Positions 17,664-26,644 of a stretch of 41,603 nt of DNA are shown in pieces. The position numbers were made by a program, and so were the translations under genes. The stretch lies in contig JACJXJ010000012.1 of the NCBI GenBank assembly GCA_020636695.1, forward strand, positions 1 through 41,603, read 5' to 3'. This DNA comes from Prevotellaceae bacterium (GTDB lineage Bacteria > Bacteroidota > Bacteroidia > Bacteroidales > Paludibacteraceae). A model generated the notes under the pieces. That model was not told the origin of the DNA and made no database searches. It saw only the letters and a list, made by a program, of their open reading frames with translations. Every line of letters begins with the position of its first letter. Position 1 is the stretch's first letter.

Positions 17664-18701
17664 ATGACTTTTACAGCACAGCAAATTGCCGACTTCCTTC
17701 AAGGAGAAGTTGTTGGAAATAAAGATATTGTAGTCAGTGAACTTTCTAAGATAGAAGAGGGACGTCCAGGAACGCTCACTTTTCTTTCCAATCCTAAATA
17801 CACCCATTTTATTTATACTACGCAAGCCGATATTGTATTGGTCGATCGTACGTTTGTACCAGAGCAACCTATTTCGGCTACTTTGATTAAAGTCGAAAGC
17901 GCTTATCAATCGTTAGCTAAACTATTGACTTTGGTGGATTCGATGAAGCCTAAAAAAACAGGTGTTCATGCTACTGCTGTTGTTTCTGAATCGGCCACTG
18001 TTGGCGAAAATGTGTACATTGGTGCTTATGCATTTGTAGGGAATAATGTCAAAATTGGTAACAATGTCAAAATTTATCCCCACGTATTTTTGGATGATTC
18101 TGTCGTTGTTGGCGACGATTCTGTTGTATATGCCCATGTGTCCGTTTACGAAAATTGTGAAATAGGTAAACGCTGTGTGATTCATGCAGGTGCCGTGCTA
18201 GGTGCCGATGGATTTGGTTTTGCGCCAGACGAACAAGGTCATTATCACAAAATTCCACAAATTGGTAATGTGAAATTAGAGGATGATGTGGAAGTGGGAG
18301 CTAATACGACGATTGATTGTGCTACCATGGGCTCTACGTTAATTCATCGCGGTGTAAAAATTGATAATTTGATTCAAATTGCCCACAATGTAGAAATTGG
18401 CGAAGATACCGCTTTGGCAGCGCAAACAGGCGTAGCAGGTTCTACCAAAATAGGTAAACGTTGCGTGTTGGCTGGTCAAGTGGGCGTAGCTGGTCACCTC
18501 AATATTGCTGATGGATCTATTTTTGGCGCACAAACTGGTGTGTCTAGTCATATTAAAGAAGCGGGACAAATTTGGCAAGGCTATCCAGCTATGCCGGTAG
18601 CTACGTTCCATCGTTTATCCGTTATTCAAAAACAATTGCCTGATTTACAGCGTAAAATCTATGATTTGGAGCGTCAAATTGAGGCTATGAAAACAAAATA
18701 A
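17664..18701 (+). CDS. lpxD: UDP-3-O-(3-hydroxyacyl)glucosamine N-acyltransferase LpxD
   Basis: LpxD adds the second 3-hydroxyacyl chain in lipid A synthesis, using acyl-ACP. The 345-residue protein has the uridine-binding N-terminal domain (1-100, with GTLTFLSNPKY), a left-handed beta-helix of hexapeptide repeats (about 101-315, e.g. IGNNVKIYPHVFLDDSVVVG), the catalytic His241 in NLIQIAHNVEIGE, and a short C-terminal helix. The order HD gene-lpxD-lpxC/fabZ-lpxA, all on one strand with short gaps, indicates a shared transcript. The gene is complete. Confidence 0.97.
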   Translation: MTFTAQQIADFLQGEVVGNKDIVVSELSKIEEGRPGTLTFLSNPKYTHFIYTTQADIVLVDRTFVPEQPISATLIKVESAYQSLAKLLTLVDSMKPKKTGVHATAVVSESATVGENVYIGAYAFVGNNVKIGNNVKIYPHVFLDDSVVVGDDSVVYAHVSVYENCEIGKRCVIHAGAVLGADGFGFAPDEQGHYHKIPQIGNVKLEDDVEVGANTTIDCATMGSTLIHRGVKIDNLIQIAHNVEIGEDTALAAQTGVAGSTKIGKRCVLAGQVGVAGHLNIADGSIFGAQTGVSSHIKEAGQIWQGYPAMPVATFHRLSVIQKQLPDLQRKIYDLERQIEAMKTK

Positions 18702-18725
18702 ACCAAAAACCAAAACAAATTAACT

Positions 18726-20107
18726 ATGTCAAAACAAACGACACTTAAATCATCATTTACGCTTTCTGGCAAGGATTACACACCGGTTTGCAAATTACGC
18801 TTACGGTGAATCCTGCTCCTGAGAATACGGGTTATGTCATTAAACGCGTCGATTTGCCTAACGTACCAGAAATTCCTGCTCTAGCAGAATATGTTTCGGA
18901 AACAACTCGTGGAACAGTTCTTAAATTGGGTGAAGTTCAAGTAAGCACCGTAGAACATGCCTTGGCAGCTTTGTATGCTTTGGGTATTGATAACTGTATT
19001 TTAGAAGTGAATGCACCAGAGTTCCCAATTCTCGATGGTAGTTCTAAATTTTATGTAGAACAAATTGAGAAAGTAGGTATCGAAGAGCAATCAAAAGATA
19101 AAGACTATTTTGTGGTTACTAAAAAAATCATATACGAAACGCCTGATAAATCATCGTCTATTATGTTGTTGCCAGATGAAACATTCTCGGTACAAACTTT
19201 GATAGGTTATGATTCTCCGGTACTTGGAAATCAGTTTGCAGTACTTGAAAATATGGCTGATTTTAAAACGGAAGTTGCTCCTGCTCGTACATTCGTATTT
19301 GTGCGCGAATTGGAACCTCTGTTGAAAATGAATCTAATTAAAGGTGGCGATTTGACTAATGCGATTGTTATTTATGACCGTCCAACAGCCAAATCGGAAT
19401 TACAACGCTTGTCAGAATTGATGAACCAACCTTGTCCTGAAGTGGATTCTTTGGGTTATATGAATACAGAATTGGTGTTCAACAATGAACCAGCACGACA
19501 TAAACTGCTTGATGTTATTGGTGACTTGGCATTGATAGGAAAACCTATTAAAGGTAAAGTGATTGCGATGCATCCTGGTCACAGCGTTAATACTGCTTTG
19601 GCTAAATTGATGCGCAAAGAGATTAAACGTCAAGAAATTTTGCCTCCAGTTTATAATACAGATTCTACCGCATTACTTGATATCAATCAAATAAAAGAGT
19701 TATTACCACACCGTTATCCATTTTTATTGGTCGACAAAGTGGTAGAAATGGGTTCTGATTACATCGTTGGTATAAAAAATGTAACCATGAACGAAATGCA
19801 CTTCTTGGGGCATTTCCCTAACGAACCAGTTATGCCAGGTGTGCTTATTATTGAAGCCATGGCTCAATGTGCAGGTTTGTTAGTGCTTAGCCAAGTAGAA
19901 GATCCTAAAAATTACTCAACCTATTTCTTGAAAATTGATAATGTCAAATTCCGTCAAAAAGTAGTTCCTGGCGATACTCTGGTTATGAAAGTTGTTTTCT
20001 TGACTGATGTACGCCGTGGTATTGCGAATATAAAAGGTTATGCTTTTGTACAAGGCAAAATAGCTACGGAAGCGGAAATGACAGCTCAAATAGCTAAAAA
20101 TAAATAA
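18726..20107 (+). CDS. lpxC/fabZ: Bifunctional UDP-3-O-acyl-GlcNAc deacetylase / 3-hydroxyacyl-ACP dehydratase (LpxC-FabZ), one apparent frameshift
   Basis: The N-terminal LpxC domain is the zinc deacetylase that commits flux to lipid A; the C-terminal FabZ domain dehydrates 3-hydroxyacyl-ACP. This fusion is characteristic of Bacteroidetes. The real start is MSKQTTLKSSFTLSG at 18726; an apparent G loss near 18774 shifts the frame and hides residues 1-20. LpxC motifs: VEHALAALYALG, LDGSSKFYVE, SLGYMNTELV and HKLLDVIGDLALIG (Zn His/Asp). FabZ motifs: LLPHRYPFLLVDKV and LGHFPNEPVMPGVLIIEAMAQ with the catalytic His and Glu. It sits 24 bp after lpxD. Confidence 0.95.
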
Positions 20108-20124
20108 TTATTCAACAATTAACT

Positions 20125-20900
20125 ATGACACAACCCTTAGCTTACATTCATCCTGATGCTAAAATTGCTCCTAATGTAGTGATTGAACCTTTTGTAACTA
20201 TTGAAAAAAACGTCGAAATTGGTGCACGCACGCATTGGACCTAATGTTACTATTTATGAAAATACCCGTATTGGTGAAAACTGTGTTGTTTTTCCAGGAG
20301 CAGTAATTGGTGCGGTTCCTCAGGATTTAAAATTCGCTGGTGAAGCCACCTATACTATTATTGGCAATAATACAACCATTCGTGAATGCGTCACCGTACA
20401 TCGTGGTACGGCATCGAAAGGGAAGACCGTTATAGGTGACAATTGTTTGATTATGGCTTATTGCCATGTAGCACACGATTGTCATTTGGGTAACCATATT
20501 ATCATGTCGAATGCTACACAGTTAGCTGGTGAAGTGGTGATTGATGATCATGCCATTTTAGGTGGCGGTTCGTTAGTGCATCAATTTACGCATATTGGTA
20601 AACACGTGATGTTGCAAGGTGGTTCTAAAGTGAATAAAGATATTCCACCGTTTGTAACGGCTGCTCGTGAGCCTATTTCGTATGCCGGTATCAATTCTAT
20701 TGGTTTGCGTCGCCGTGGTTATACCGATGCGCAAATTCAAAATATTCAGGATATTTATCGTATGATATTCCAATCGGAGATGAATGTGTCGCAAGCTGTT
20801 GATAAAATTGAAACGACTTTCCCTGCAACGCCTGAGCGTGATGAAGTGGTTCTTTGTGCGTAATTCGTCGCGTGGTATTTTGAAAGGCTATAACAAGTAA
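20125..20900 (+). CDS. lpxA: UDP-GlcNAc acyltransferase LpxA, two apparent frameshifts
   Basis: LpxA performs the first step of lipid A synthesis. The start MTQPLAYIHPDAKIAPNVV at 20125 is 17 bp after fabZ. A shift near 20230 joins VEIGA to IGPNVTIYENTRIGENC, and a second near 20850 restores the C-terminus FVRNSSRGILKGYNK, ending at 20900. The reconstructed protein has about 258 residues, normal for LpxA, with hexapeptide repeats, the catalytic-His region IMAYCHVAHDCHLGNH, and the C-terminal helical domain (GLRRRGYTDAQIQNIQDIYR). Both shifts lie in a gene normally essential in Gram-negatives, favouring sequence error. Confidence 0.94.
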
Positions 20901-20911
20901 CTTGTTGGTAG

Positions 20912-20952
20912 AGAAGAGCGGAAGCTCCAAATGGAGCTTCCCGCCTTCTTTT
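20912..20952 (+). terminator. Bidirectional terminator between lpxA and ung
   Basis: Core stem GAAGCTCC-AAAT-GGAGCTTC (20921-20940), extended by flanking AAGAGCG/CCGCCTT pairing, and followed by TTCTTTTATT on the plus strand. It separates convergent lpxA and ung. Confidence 0.8.
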
Positions 20953-21603
20953 ATTCCCAGATTGGTTCTAGCCATGTTCTGATATTGTTGGTTTGTGAAA
21001 ATGTTTGCATCCAAAATCCTCGGTGTGCTGATAGTGGAGAAGGGTGAACGGCTGTTAGAATTAAGTGCTTAGTTCTATCAATGTATTGTGCTTTTTGCTT
21101 GAGCGTAGTTGCCCCATAATAAAAATACCACGTGTTCTTTTCATTTGCCACTGCTTTTATAGCGCTATCGGTAAATGTTTCCCAGCCCTTTTTTGATGCG
21201 AACCAGCGAGATTAGCTTGTACCGTGAGTGTGGCGTTTAGTAACAGCACACCTTGTTTAGCCCAGCGTTCTAGATTGCCATGCGATAAAGGTTGAATGCC
21301 TAAGTCGGAGCGAATTTCTTGGTAGATATTCTTCAGTGATGGTGGTAGTGGCATATTTTCATTTACAGAAAAACTCAGCCCGTGGGCTTGACCAAGTCCA
21401 TGGTAAGGATCTTGACCAATAATGACCACTTTTACTTGGTCGAATGGGCATAGATCAAAGGCATTGAATATTAATTTGGCTGGTGGAAATATTTGATGAT
21501 GAGTATAAGCATCACGCACCAAGTTGGTTAATTGTTCAAAATAAGGCGCATTGAACTCATTGGCCAATCTTAATTTCCACGAAGAGTCTATTTTTACGTC
21601 CAT
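20951..21603 (-). CDS. ung: Uracil-DNA glycosylase, several apparent frameshifts
   Basis: Ung excises uracil from DNA. The N-terminal part (21603 to about 21195) has the catalytic VVIGQDPYHGLGQAHGLSFSV motif and LLLNATLTVQANLAGSHQ. A shift at the six-T run 21189-21194 (one base short) then leads to GWETFTDSAIKAVANEK and WYFYYGATTLKQKAQYID, followed by the DNA-intercalation loop LTAVHPSPLSAHRGF. The last 20 residues (after AHRGF) fit the family only with further small shifts in T-runs. The reconstructed length of about 218 residues is normal. Most likely an intact gene with homopolymer errors, though true decay cannot be excluded. Confidence 0.88.
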
Positions 21604-21975
21604 ATAAGTGGTGGTATAAAATGAGAATACAAAAGTATATTAATTAAGAATAAAATTTATCTATCAAGAATGATTTTTTTTGATAATGATTGAATGCAAA
21701 TTGTAAAAATGGAACGTTTTTGTTATTTTGCACACTTAGTTTGGTACATTTTGCACAAATCGACAAATTATTTTGTAAAATTCGGAAATATTGTTGGTGT
21801 TTTATGGAGAAATTTGTAACGTGTAATAATATAATGTTTAGTATAAATAATACAATGCTTTCCATTTTTTTTGCAACATTTCTGAAGCATGATTGTTGCT
21901 TAAATTCGGCAGAATGATGTAGTTGAATAATTTCGCGATGTTTTAAAAATGTGAGAGTTTACCTGTGTTTATTAA
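21604..21975. other. AT-rich intergenic region upstream of the small membrane protein pair
   Basis: No convincing coding region. A plus-strand promoter candidate lies at 21700-21730: TTG (21701-21703), a 19-nt spacer, TTATTTTG (21723-21730), a 6-7 of 8 match to TAnnTTTG. Transcription from it would give a leader of about 320 nt before the first small protein. Confidence 0.45.
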
Positions 21976-22057
21976 AGTGATTTTTCTCCTGTTTATAGGC
22001 TATTGAGATATTTATTAGGTTTCTTTTTGTAAAACTCTTAAAATACTCATTATTATG
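21976..22057 (+). repeat. Leader repeat copy A (upstream of small membrane protein 1)
   Basis: About 82 nt, roughly 70% identical to copy B at 22171-22250. Shared blocks: AGTGATTTTT, CCTGTTT, GATATT, GTAAAA and CTCATTATTA. Copy A runs directly into the ATG of small protein 1. A short hairpin CCT-GTTTAT-AGG lies at 21988-21999. Confidence 0.6.
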
Positions 22058-22171
22058 AAAACAACTAAACAATTTCAAAGCGTAGATTTTGATACTTTAT
22101 CAATTTCGGTATTAATTCTTTTCTGGGTTATTACATTGGGGGCACTTATTTATTCGCAGTTTTTTTCTTAA
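22055..22171 (+). CDS. Small single-span membrane protein 1, 38 residues
   Basis: An ATG directly after leader repeat A opens a 38-codon frame: polar N-terminus MKTTKQFQSVDFDTLS, then one hydrophobic helix SVLILFWVITLGALIY, ending SQFFS. I do not recognise a family. Support for a real gene: position against the duplicated leader, a membrane span beginning right after a charged N-terminus, and a second gene of identical length and plan 112 bp downstream. It is too short for ordinary gene callers. Function unknown; small regulatory or oxidase-associated membrane proteins are possible but unproven. Confidence 0.5.
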   Translation: MKTTKQFQSVDFDTLSISVLILFWVITLGALIYSQFFS

Positions 22172-22250
22172 GTGATTTTTTGCCCTGTTTGTGGGCAATT
22201 TGGATATTCAGTTGGTTTTTTGGTAAAATAGTAAAAAGGCTCATTATTAA
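22171..22250 (+). repeat. Leader repeat copy B (upstream of small membrane protein 2)
   Basis: It begins at the last base of the stop codon of small protein 1 and parallels copy A along its length. Its hairpin is stronger (TGCCC-TGTTTGT-GGGCA, 22181-22197); the closing C-G pair replaces the T-A pair of copy A, one compensatory change. The downstream ATG lies 33 nt after the repeat. Confidence 0.6.
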
Positions 22251-22283
22251 GTGAAGTTATGATGGGCGAAAATATAAGAATTT

Positions 22284-22400
22284 ATGAAACAGTTTAGGTT
22301 TTTAGGAGTTGGTCTTGCCTCTTTATTTTGGTTTGTGTCTATGTACGGCGTGTATATTTACCGTAAACTACAGAAACGTCGTAACACTACATCTGCTTAA
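22284..22400 (+). CDS. Small single-span membrane protein 2, 38 residues
   Basis: A 38-codon frame: MKQFRFLGVG, a hydrophobic helix LASLFWFVSMYGVYIY, then a basic tail RKLQKRRNTTSA, which by the positive-inside rule would place the C-terminus in the cytoplasm. Protein 1 has no basic C-terminal tail, so the two could span in opposite senses (inference). The stop overlaps the end of the convergent ABC-F gene by a few bases. No family recognised. Its pairing with protein 1 and the duplicated leader is the best evidence that both are expressed. Confidence 0.5.
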   Translation: MKQFRFLGVGLASLFWFVSMYGVYIYRKLQKRRNTTSA

Positions 22401-24298
22401 TTAGCCAACTCGCTTAATTCGAGCCAGCGCATGGTTTTTTCATCTAGTAAATCTGAAACTTCCGAAAAACGCTTAGATTGAGTCATAATTTCTTCCGTTG
22501 AGAGTGCTCCTGACGATAGCTGTGCCTCCAGCGTTTGTTGTTCCTGTTCCAAACTCTGAATTTCCGTTTCTAATGTTTCTAGTTCACGTTTTTCGTTAAA
22601 GGTGAGCTTGCGTTGTTTAGCGTCTGTTGTCGTCGGCTTTTCTGTAGGAGTGGCACTTTTTTTAGAGCTGGCAGCTTTATTTTTTAATTCTGTTTCTTCC
22701 GCTTCTTTCAGCATGTTCCATTCGCGATAATCGGTGTAATTCCCTGGGAAATCTTTTATCTTGCAATCACCTTGGAATACCAATAAATGATCTACCACTT
22801 TGTCCATAAAAAAACGGTCGTGACTCACCACAATCACACAGCCTTTGAAGCTAATTAAATAATCTTCTAAGACATTTAAAGTGGCTATATCTAAATCGTT
22901 GGTAGGCTCATCTAAAATCAAAAAATTAGGATTTTTGATAAGCACTGTGCAGAGGTACAAACGACGTTTTTCCCCACCACTTAATTTGGCAATAAAATCG
23001 TGCTGTTTTTCGGGCGGAAACAGAAAGTGCGTGAGGAATTGGGATGCACTCAACTTTTTCCCACCTCCTAAATCAATTTCTTCGGCAATATCGCGCACGG
23101 CATCAATCACTTTCATGCGGTCGTCAAATTGTAGTCCTGATTGGCTGTAATAGGCAAATTGAACCGTATCGCCAATGTCGAATCGACCACTATCGGGCGC
23201 CACTTCGCCGAGTAACATTCTTAGGAATGTGGATTTCCCAGTGCCATTTTTTCCTACAATGCCCAATTTTTCGTAACGCGAAAAATTGTAGTAGAAGTTG
23301 TCCAAGATTTTATAATCACCAAAGGCTTTGGATATGTATTGTGCTTCGAATATTTTACTGCCCAAATAGGCTGCTTTTACGCCGAGTGACACTTGTTTTT
23401 CGGCAATGCGTTGTTTGGCGCGTTGTTCTATCTCGTAAAACGCGTCGATGCGGCTTTGTGCCTTGGTGGCACGTGCTTGGGGTTGTCGGCGCATCCAGTC
23501 GAGCTCTTTGCGGTAGAGATTTTGTGTACGTGTAGTTTCTGCATTGAAATTGTCGATGCGCGCTTCTCTTTTCTCTAAATAGTAGCTGTAATTGCCCCGA
23601 TATTGAAACAGCGTTTCCTGATCTATTTCTAAAATGGTATTGCACACATGATCCAAAAAGTAACGATCGTGTGTCACCATCAATAGTGTCATTTTGGAAT
23701 GGTTCAAAAAATCTTCGAGCCATTCCACCATTTCTAAATCCAAGTGGTTGGTGGGTTCATCAAGTAGTAACAAATCAGGCTCTGTAATGAGTACATTGGC
23801 CAAAGCGAGCCGTTTTTGTTGTCCGCCACTCAATTGGTCAACGCGTTGTTCGAGGTTGTGAATATTGAGTTTGCCTAGAATTTGTTTGATGCGAATATCG
23901 TAATCCCACGCATTGAGTCGATCCATATCGGCCATGGCCGTTTGGAACTCATCGGCATATTGTGGATTTTGGGTGTGTAGCTCCAGTAGTTTTTCGTAGC
24001 GAGCAATGGCTTTCACCACGTCCGTTTCCGATGAAAAACAGGCTTCTAATACGGTGATGCCAGGTGCAAATTCAGGCTCTTGTGGTAGAAATCCAGTCCG
24101 TAAATCGCGGCGAAAGGTCACTTGTCCACTATCGTAGTCTTCTTTGTTGGTGAGAATATTTAGTAGCGTTGTTTTTCCCGTGCCGTTTTTGGCAATTAAA
24201 GCCACGCGTTGACCTTGTTCTATGCCAAAGGAAATATCGTGAAATAAGAGTCGGTCGCCGAACGATTTTGTGAGATTTTCGACTTGAAGAAATACCAT
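22397..24298 (-). CDS. ABC-F family ATPase, Uup-like
   Basis: A soluble tandem-ABC protein of 633 residues with no membrane domain. First cassette: Walker A AKNGTGKTT, signature LSGGQQKRL, Walker B LLLLDEPTNHLD. Second: GKNGTGKST, LSGGEKRRL, FLILDEPTNDLD. Between them is the charged interdomain linker, and the C-terminus (about 570-633) is a Lys/Glu-rich coiled coil as in Uup. ABC-F proteins act on ribosomes; Uup types are tied to ribosome or DNA-structure maintenance. The start MVFLQVENLTKSFG at 24298 is chosen over an upstream ATG (24388) because the latter overlaps the neighbouring gene and adds a non-conserved extension. Confidence 0.93.
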   Translation of the reverse strand: MVFLQVENLTKSFGDRLLFHDISFGIEQGQRVALIAKNGTGKTTLLNILTNKEDYDSGQVTFRRDLRTGFLPQEPEFAPGITVLEACFSSETDVVKAIARYEKLLELHTQNPQYADEFQTAMADMDRLNAWDYDIRIKQILGKLNIHNLEQRVDQLSGGQQKRLALANVLITEPDLLLLDEPTNHLDLEMVEWLEDFLNHSKMTLLMVTHDRYFLDHVCNTILEIDQETLFQYRGNYSYYLEKREARIDNFNAETTRTQNLYRKELDWMRRQPQARATKAQSRIDAFYEIEQRAKQRIAEKQVSLGVKAAYLGSKIFEAQYISKAFGDYKILDNFYYNFSRYEKLGIVGKNGTGKSTFLRMLLGEVAPDSGRFDIGDTVQFAYYSQSGLQFDDRMKVIDAVRDIAEEIDLGGGKKLSASQFLTHFLFPPEKQHDFIAKLSGGEKRRLYLCTVLIKNPNFLILDEPTNDLDIATLNVLEDYLISFKGCVIVVSHDRFFMDKVVDHLLVFQGDCKIKDFPGNYTDYREWNMLKEAEETELKNKAASSKKSATPTEKPTTTDAKQRKLTFNEKRELETLETEIQSLEQEQQTLEAQLSSGALSTEEIMTQSKRFSEVSDLLDEKTMRWLELSELAN

Positions 24299-24314
24299 AT
24301 AGTCTTGTGTAATA

Positions 24315-25573
24315 TTAGTGAGTTGATGGTGGGTTTGGAGCGACTGTAAACTTATAATCCCATTGATCGAAATAGAGGTTGCCTCCACGCCATTCTACTT
24401 CGCCGCGTTGAAAATCGACGTTTTCACTGCGTAAGTGCATTTTTTCTGGACTCAATGGTCGCCCAAAATCGTTATTAATGGTCAAATGGTAGGCATCTTG
24501 TCCTCCAAAGAAGAAAAGACGTTCTTCATCATTTTTGCCCCACGCTTGTAGCCCGAAGGAACTATCCACAGGAATCCAGCCAATGCCTTCGAAATAAATT
24601 TCTGCCCAATCGTGTAAATTCTTGCCGTTTGGATAGAGCATAAATCCACTTTGCCAACGCGCTGGAATGCCGTTGTAACGACAGAGCGTGATAAAAAGCA
24701 GGCTCAATTGTCCGCAGTCGCCATGTTTGTTGGCGATGACGTAATCCGAAATATGGTCGATGGTCGAATATTCGCGCGCACTCGCCCAAGGATAGTTCGT
24801 TCGTAGCCACACAAAGAGCTTTTTAGCCTGTTCGTATGGGTGTTTTTCGTCACCAATAATCGTTTTTGACAACGCTTTGATAGCGTTCGAAAAAATAATA
24901 TGCGGCGCACGTTCTGCACAAAATTGCTGGTAAGTGGTCGATTCTTTATCGTAAGGTTGTACGTTTTCTGATTTGATAGCTTGCCATTCAGGGTTGATTT
25001 GAAATGTGTAGCTTACCGAAAATTCGGTTGGTTCGCCCCCTTTACAACGTTTCTCTTGATAAATAGTTTTGTGCGCACACGTATCAGGTGCTATGTCGTA
25101 ATGCGGTTCGCTGGTACTTAATAAACGTATATTGGTTTGACGTTTTCGTCGGTGCGTGGGTAGGGTAGCCAGCAGCGAATGAGTTCATTGGCAGGCACGG
25201 CGTCTGCTTTTACGGTGACAGAAAACGTCATGGTGAACGACTTTGCGGTTGCTTGCATTTACCCGTTGTTTTGAACGCGTTTATGACTTCTGGAATGTGT
25301 ATCTTGAGCGTTTGTTCACGTGGTGGAATTACCCGCCATCTACGGCTTCTTTGCGAGTACGCGCCACGGCATCAATGCGGAATAGATTTTCGGCTGCTCG
25401 GTTAAAGTAATACGTTTCGCCTTCTAGTTCTATCGATTCTAGCGCACCAGTTTGCTGCCACGCTTTGAGTTGGCTAGTGAAACATCAGGGAAATAAGTTT
25501 GAATGTAGGACAAGAGGTCGGTTTCACGCTTGGTAAAATCGAGGCGAAGACGACGTAGTAATTCTTGATCCAT
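24315..25573 (-). CDS. Transglutaminase-like domain protein, four or more apparent frameshifts
   Basis: Reconstructing the gene from ATG at 25573 (MDQELLRRLRLDFTKRE) requires shifts near 25475, 25335, 25255 and 25135. After the last, the frame is open to 24315. The C-terminal half is a transglutaminase/protease-like domain with NKHGDCGQLS (catalytic Cys), HDWAEIYFEGIGW (catalytic His) and PVDSSFG (Asp). The N-terminal half forms a helical region (QLKAWQQTGALESIELEGE) and a beta domain (WLPYPRTDENV). About 415 residues in all, with no signal peptide seen. A consensus promoter precedes it. The shifts resemble homopolymer errors, but with four in one non-essential gene a pseudogene is possible. 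Confidence 0.75.
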
Positions 25574-25593
25574 AGTTCATGGTTAATTAACAA

Positions 25594-25625
25594 CAAAGAT
25601 ACGTATTTTTGATGATTCGCTCAAA
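25594..25625 (-). promoter_or_regulatory. Promoter of the transglutaminase-like gene
   Basis: Minus strand: TTTG (25625-25622), a 20-nt spacer, TATCTTTG (25601-25594), a full consensus match 21 nt before the ATG. Confidence 0.8.
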
Positions 25626-26382
25626 CAAAAAACAGAGCTAAACCTACTGTTTCAGCTAAGATGGAGCCAAGATGGAGCAGGATCAGCTAGGATAATTAAT
25701 AATGAATTAGGAAAGATTTACCTCTAATTAAATACCCCGGATTATGGAATTTATATTTCGACTCATTAATTTATTCTTATGCCAGTTAGAAACTGCCTTG
25801 TATTATTAAAAGTTATTGCATTATAATAAATAATATTGTTTTTGGTATAAAATATCTCAGTATTTTTTATACTCATGATAACTTATTATTTAATGTTTTC
25901 TTTATACTCTATGTATTTCACATCACTACTTTGAGCGCAATCAAATGATAGCTAACTTTGATCAGACTGAATCAATTTCCTTTACGATATAGTTTTTATT
26001 AGTACAATTACAAATTTTTTATATTTTAAACAAAAAACTCATTCCTTGGATTTGTATAAAATTTAAGTTTTAATTGGTATAATTTTATATCATTTTATGT
26101 AAATAGCCTTGATTGCGCCAAAAAGTGCGACATTATCTTTGAATGATATTGAATCACGGAAATCTTCAAAGTAAATCGTATCGTTTCAATCTAAATCTTC
26201 GATTTAATTGTACCAAGGAATGTCTCTAAATGGATACTATTGGCGAAATTCCACGGTATCTAGTCAGTTTCATAACTGATAGCTACAGCAATAGTACTAT
26301 ATTAATGATATTTTTTATCATTTGTACTGATTTTTATTCACAGTGAAACTTCGCAAAGATAAGTATATTTGTTGAGACAAAA
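25626..26382. other. 757-bp AT-rich region without a clear gene; candidate ncRNA or decayed gene
   Basis: No convincing long reading frame. Contents: a perfect plus-strand promoter at 25930-25960; a 10-bp perfect inverted repeat CATTCCTTGG (26040-26049) / CCAAGGAATG (26213-26222) enclosing 163 bp; a small GCGC-loop-GTGC hairpin near 26117-26131; and on the minus strand a frame with protein-like stretches (FEDFRDSISFKDN, ALFGAIKAIYIK, ending at 26090) broken by three in-frame stops upstream. The evidence fits either a transcribed RNA or the remains of a lost gene. Confidence 0.4.
25930..25960 (+). promoter_or_regulatory. Orphan promoter facing the AT-rich region
   Basis: TTTG (25930-25933), a 19-nt spacer, TAACTTTG (25953-25960): a full Bacteroidetes consensus. 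No coding gene lies downstream on the plus strand before the tRNA terminator at 26383-26409, so it would drive a non-coding or very small product. Confidence 0.6.
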
Positions 26383-26409
26383 AAAACAGAGCTAAAAAAG
26401 CTCTGTTTT
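26383..26409 (-). terminator. Terminator of tRNA-Tyr
   Basis: An 11-bp perfect stem (AAAACAGAGCT / AGCTCTGTTTT) with a 5-A loop and a T-run on the minus strand, starting 7 nt after the tRNA 3' end. Symmetric enough to work in both directions. Confidence 0.88.
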
Positions 26410-26415
26410 AAAAAG

Positions 26416-26498
26416 TGGGTAGTGATGGATTCGAACCACCGAAGTCGAAAGACAACTGAGTTACAGTCAGTCCCATTTGGCCACTCTGGTAACTACCC
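26416..26498 (-). tRNA. tRNA-Tyr (anticodon GTA)
   Basis: An 83-nt class II tRNA. The acceptor stem GGGTAGT / ACTACCC is followed by discriminator A (26416). The anticodon loop CTGTAAC contains GTA, reading TAC/TAT, and is followed by a long variable arm (GTCTTTCGACTTC region) typical of bacterial tRNA-Tyr. The T-arm is GGTTCGAATCC. CCA is not encoded. It has its own promoter and terminator, so it is a single-gene transcription unit. Confidence 0.96.
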
Positions 26499-26510
26499 TG
26501 AAATATGGTG

Positions 26511-26541
26511 CAAAGATACTGTTTTTTCTCGATTCTACAAA
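26511..26541 (-). promoter_or_regulatory. Promoter of tRNA-Tyr
   Basis: Minus strand: TTTG (26541-26538), a 19-nt spacer, TATCTTTG (26518-26511). It ends 13 nt before the mature tRNA 5' end. Confidence 0.8.
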
Positions 26542-26593
26542 TAGCGAATGCTATTTATCGAAAAAACTTTTTTGCAAGTGCCTTGTATTACAT

Positions 26594-26622
26594 AAAAAGC
26601 CTCAACCAAGGTGAGGCTTTTT
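26594..26622 (-). terminator. Terminator of secG
   Basis: An 11-bp perfect stem (AAAAAGCCTCA / TGAGGCTTTTT) with a 7-nt loop, 22 bp after the secG stop. Confidence 0.88.
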
Positions 26623-26644
26623 AAAATACAATGTCTGTTAGCAA

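Noticed and set aside
21690..21917. 75-codon plus-strand frame, Cys- and Phe-rich
   Set aside because: It starts before the predicted promoter -7 box, has no domain or signal pattern, and its composition simply reflects AT-rich DNA.
23044..23723. Long alternative frames within the ABC-F gene
   Set aside because: They overlap the Walker and signature motifs of the real ABC-F frame and show Arg/Cys-rich, low-quality protein composition.
26230..26346. 38-codon plus-strand frame with a hydrophobic C-terminal half in the AT-rich gap
   Set aside because: Same length as the two small membrane proteins, but no similarity, no leader copy in front, and a hydrophobic tail is expected by chance from T-rich sequence.
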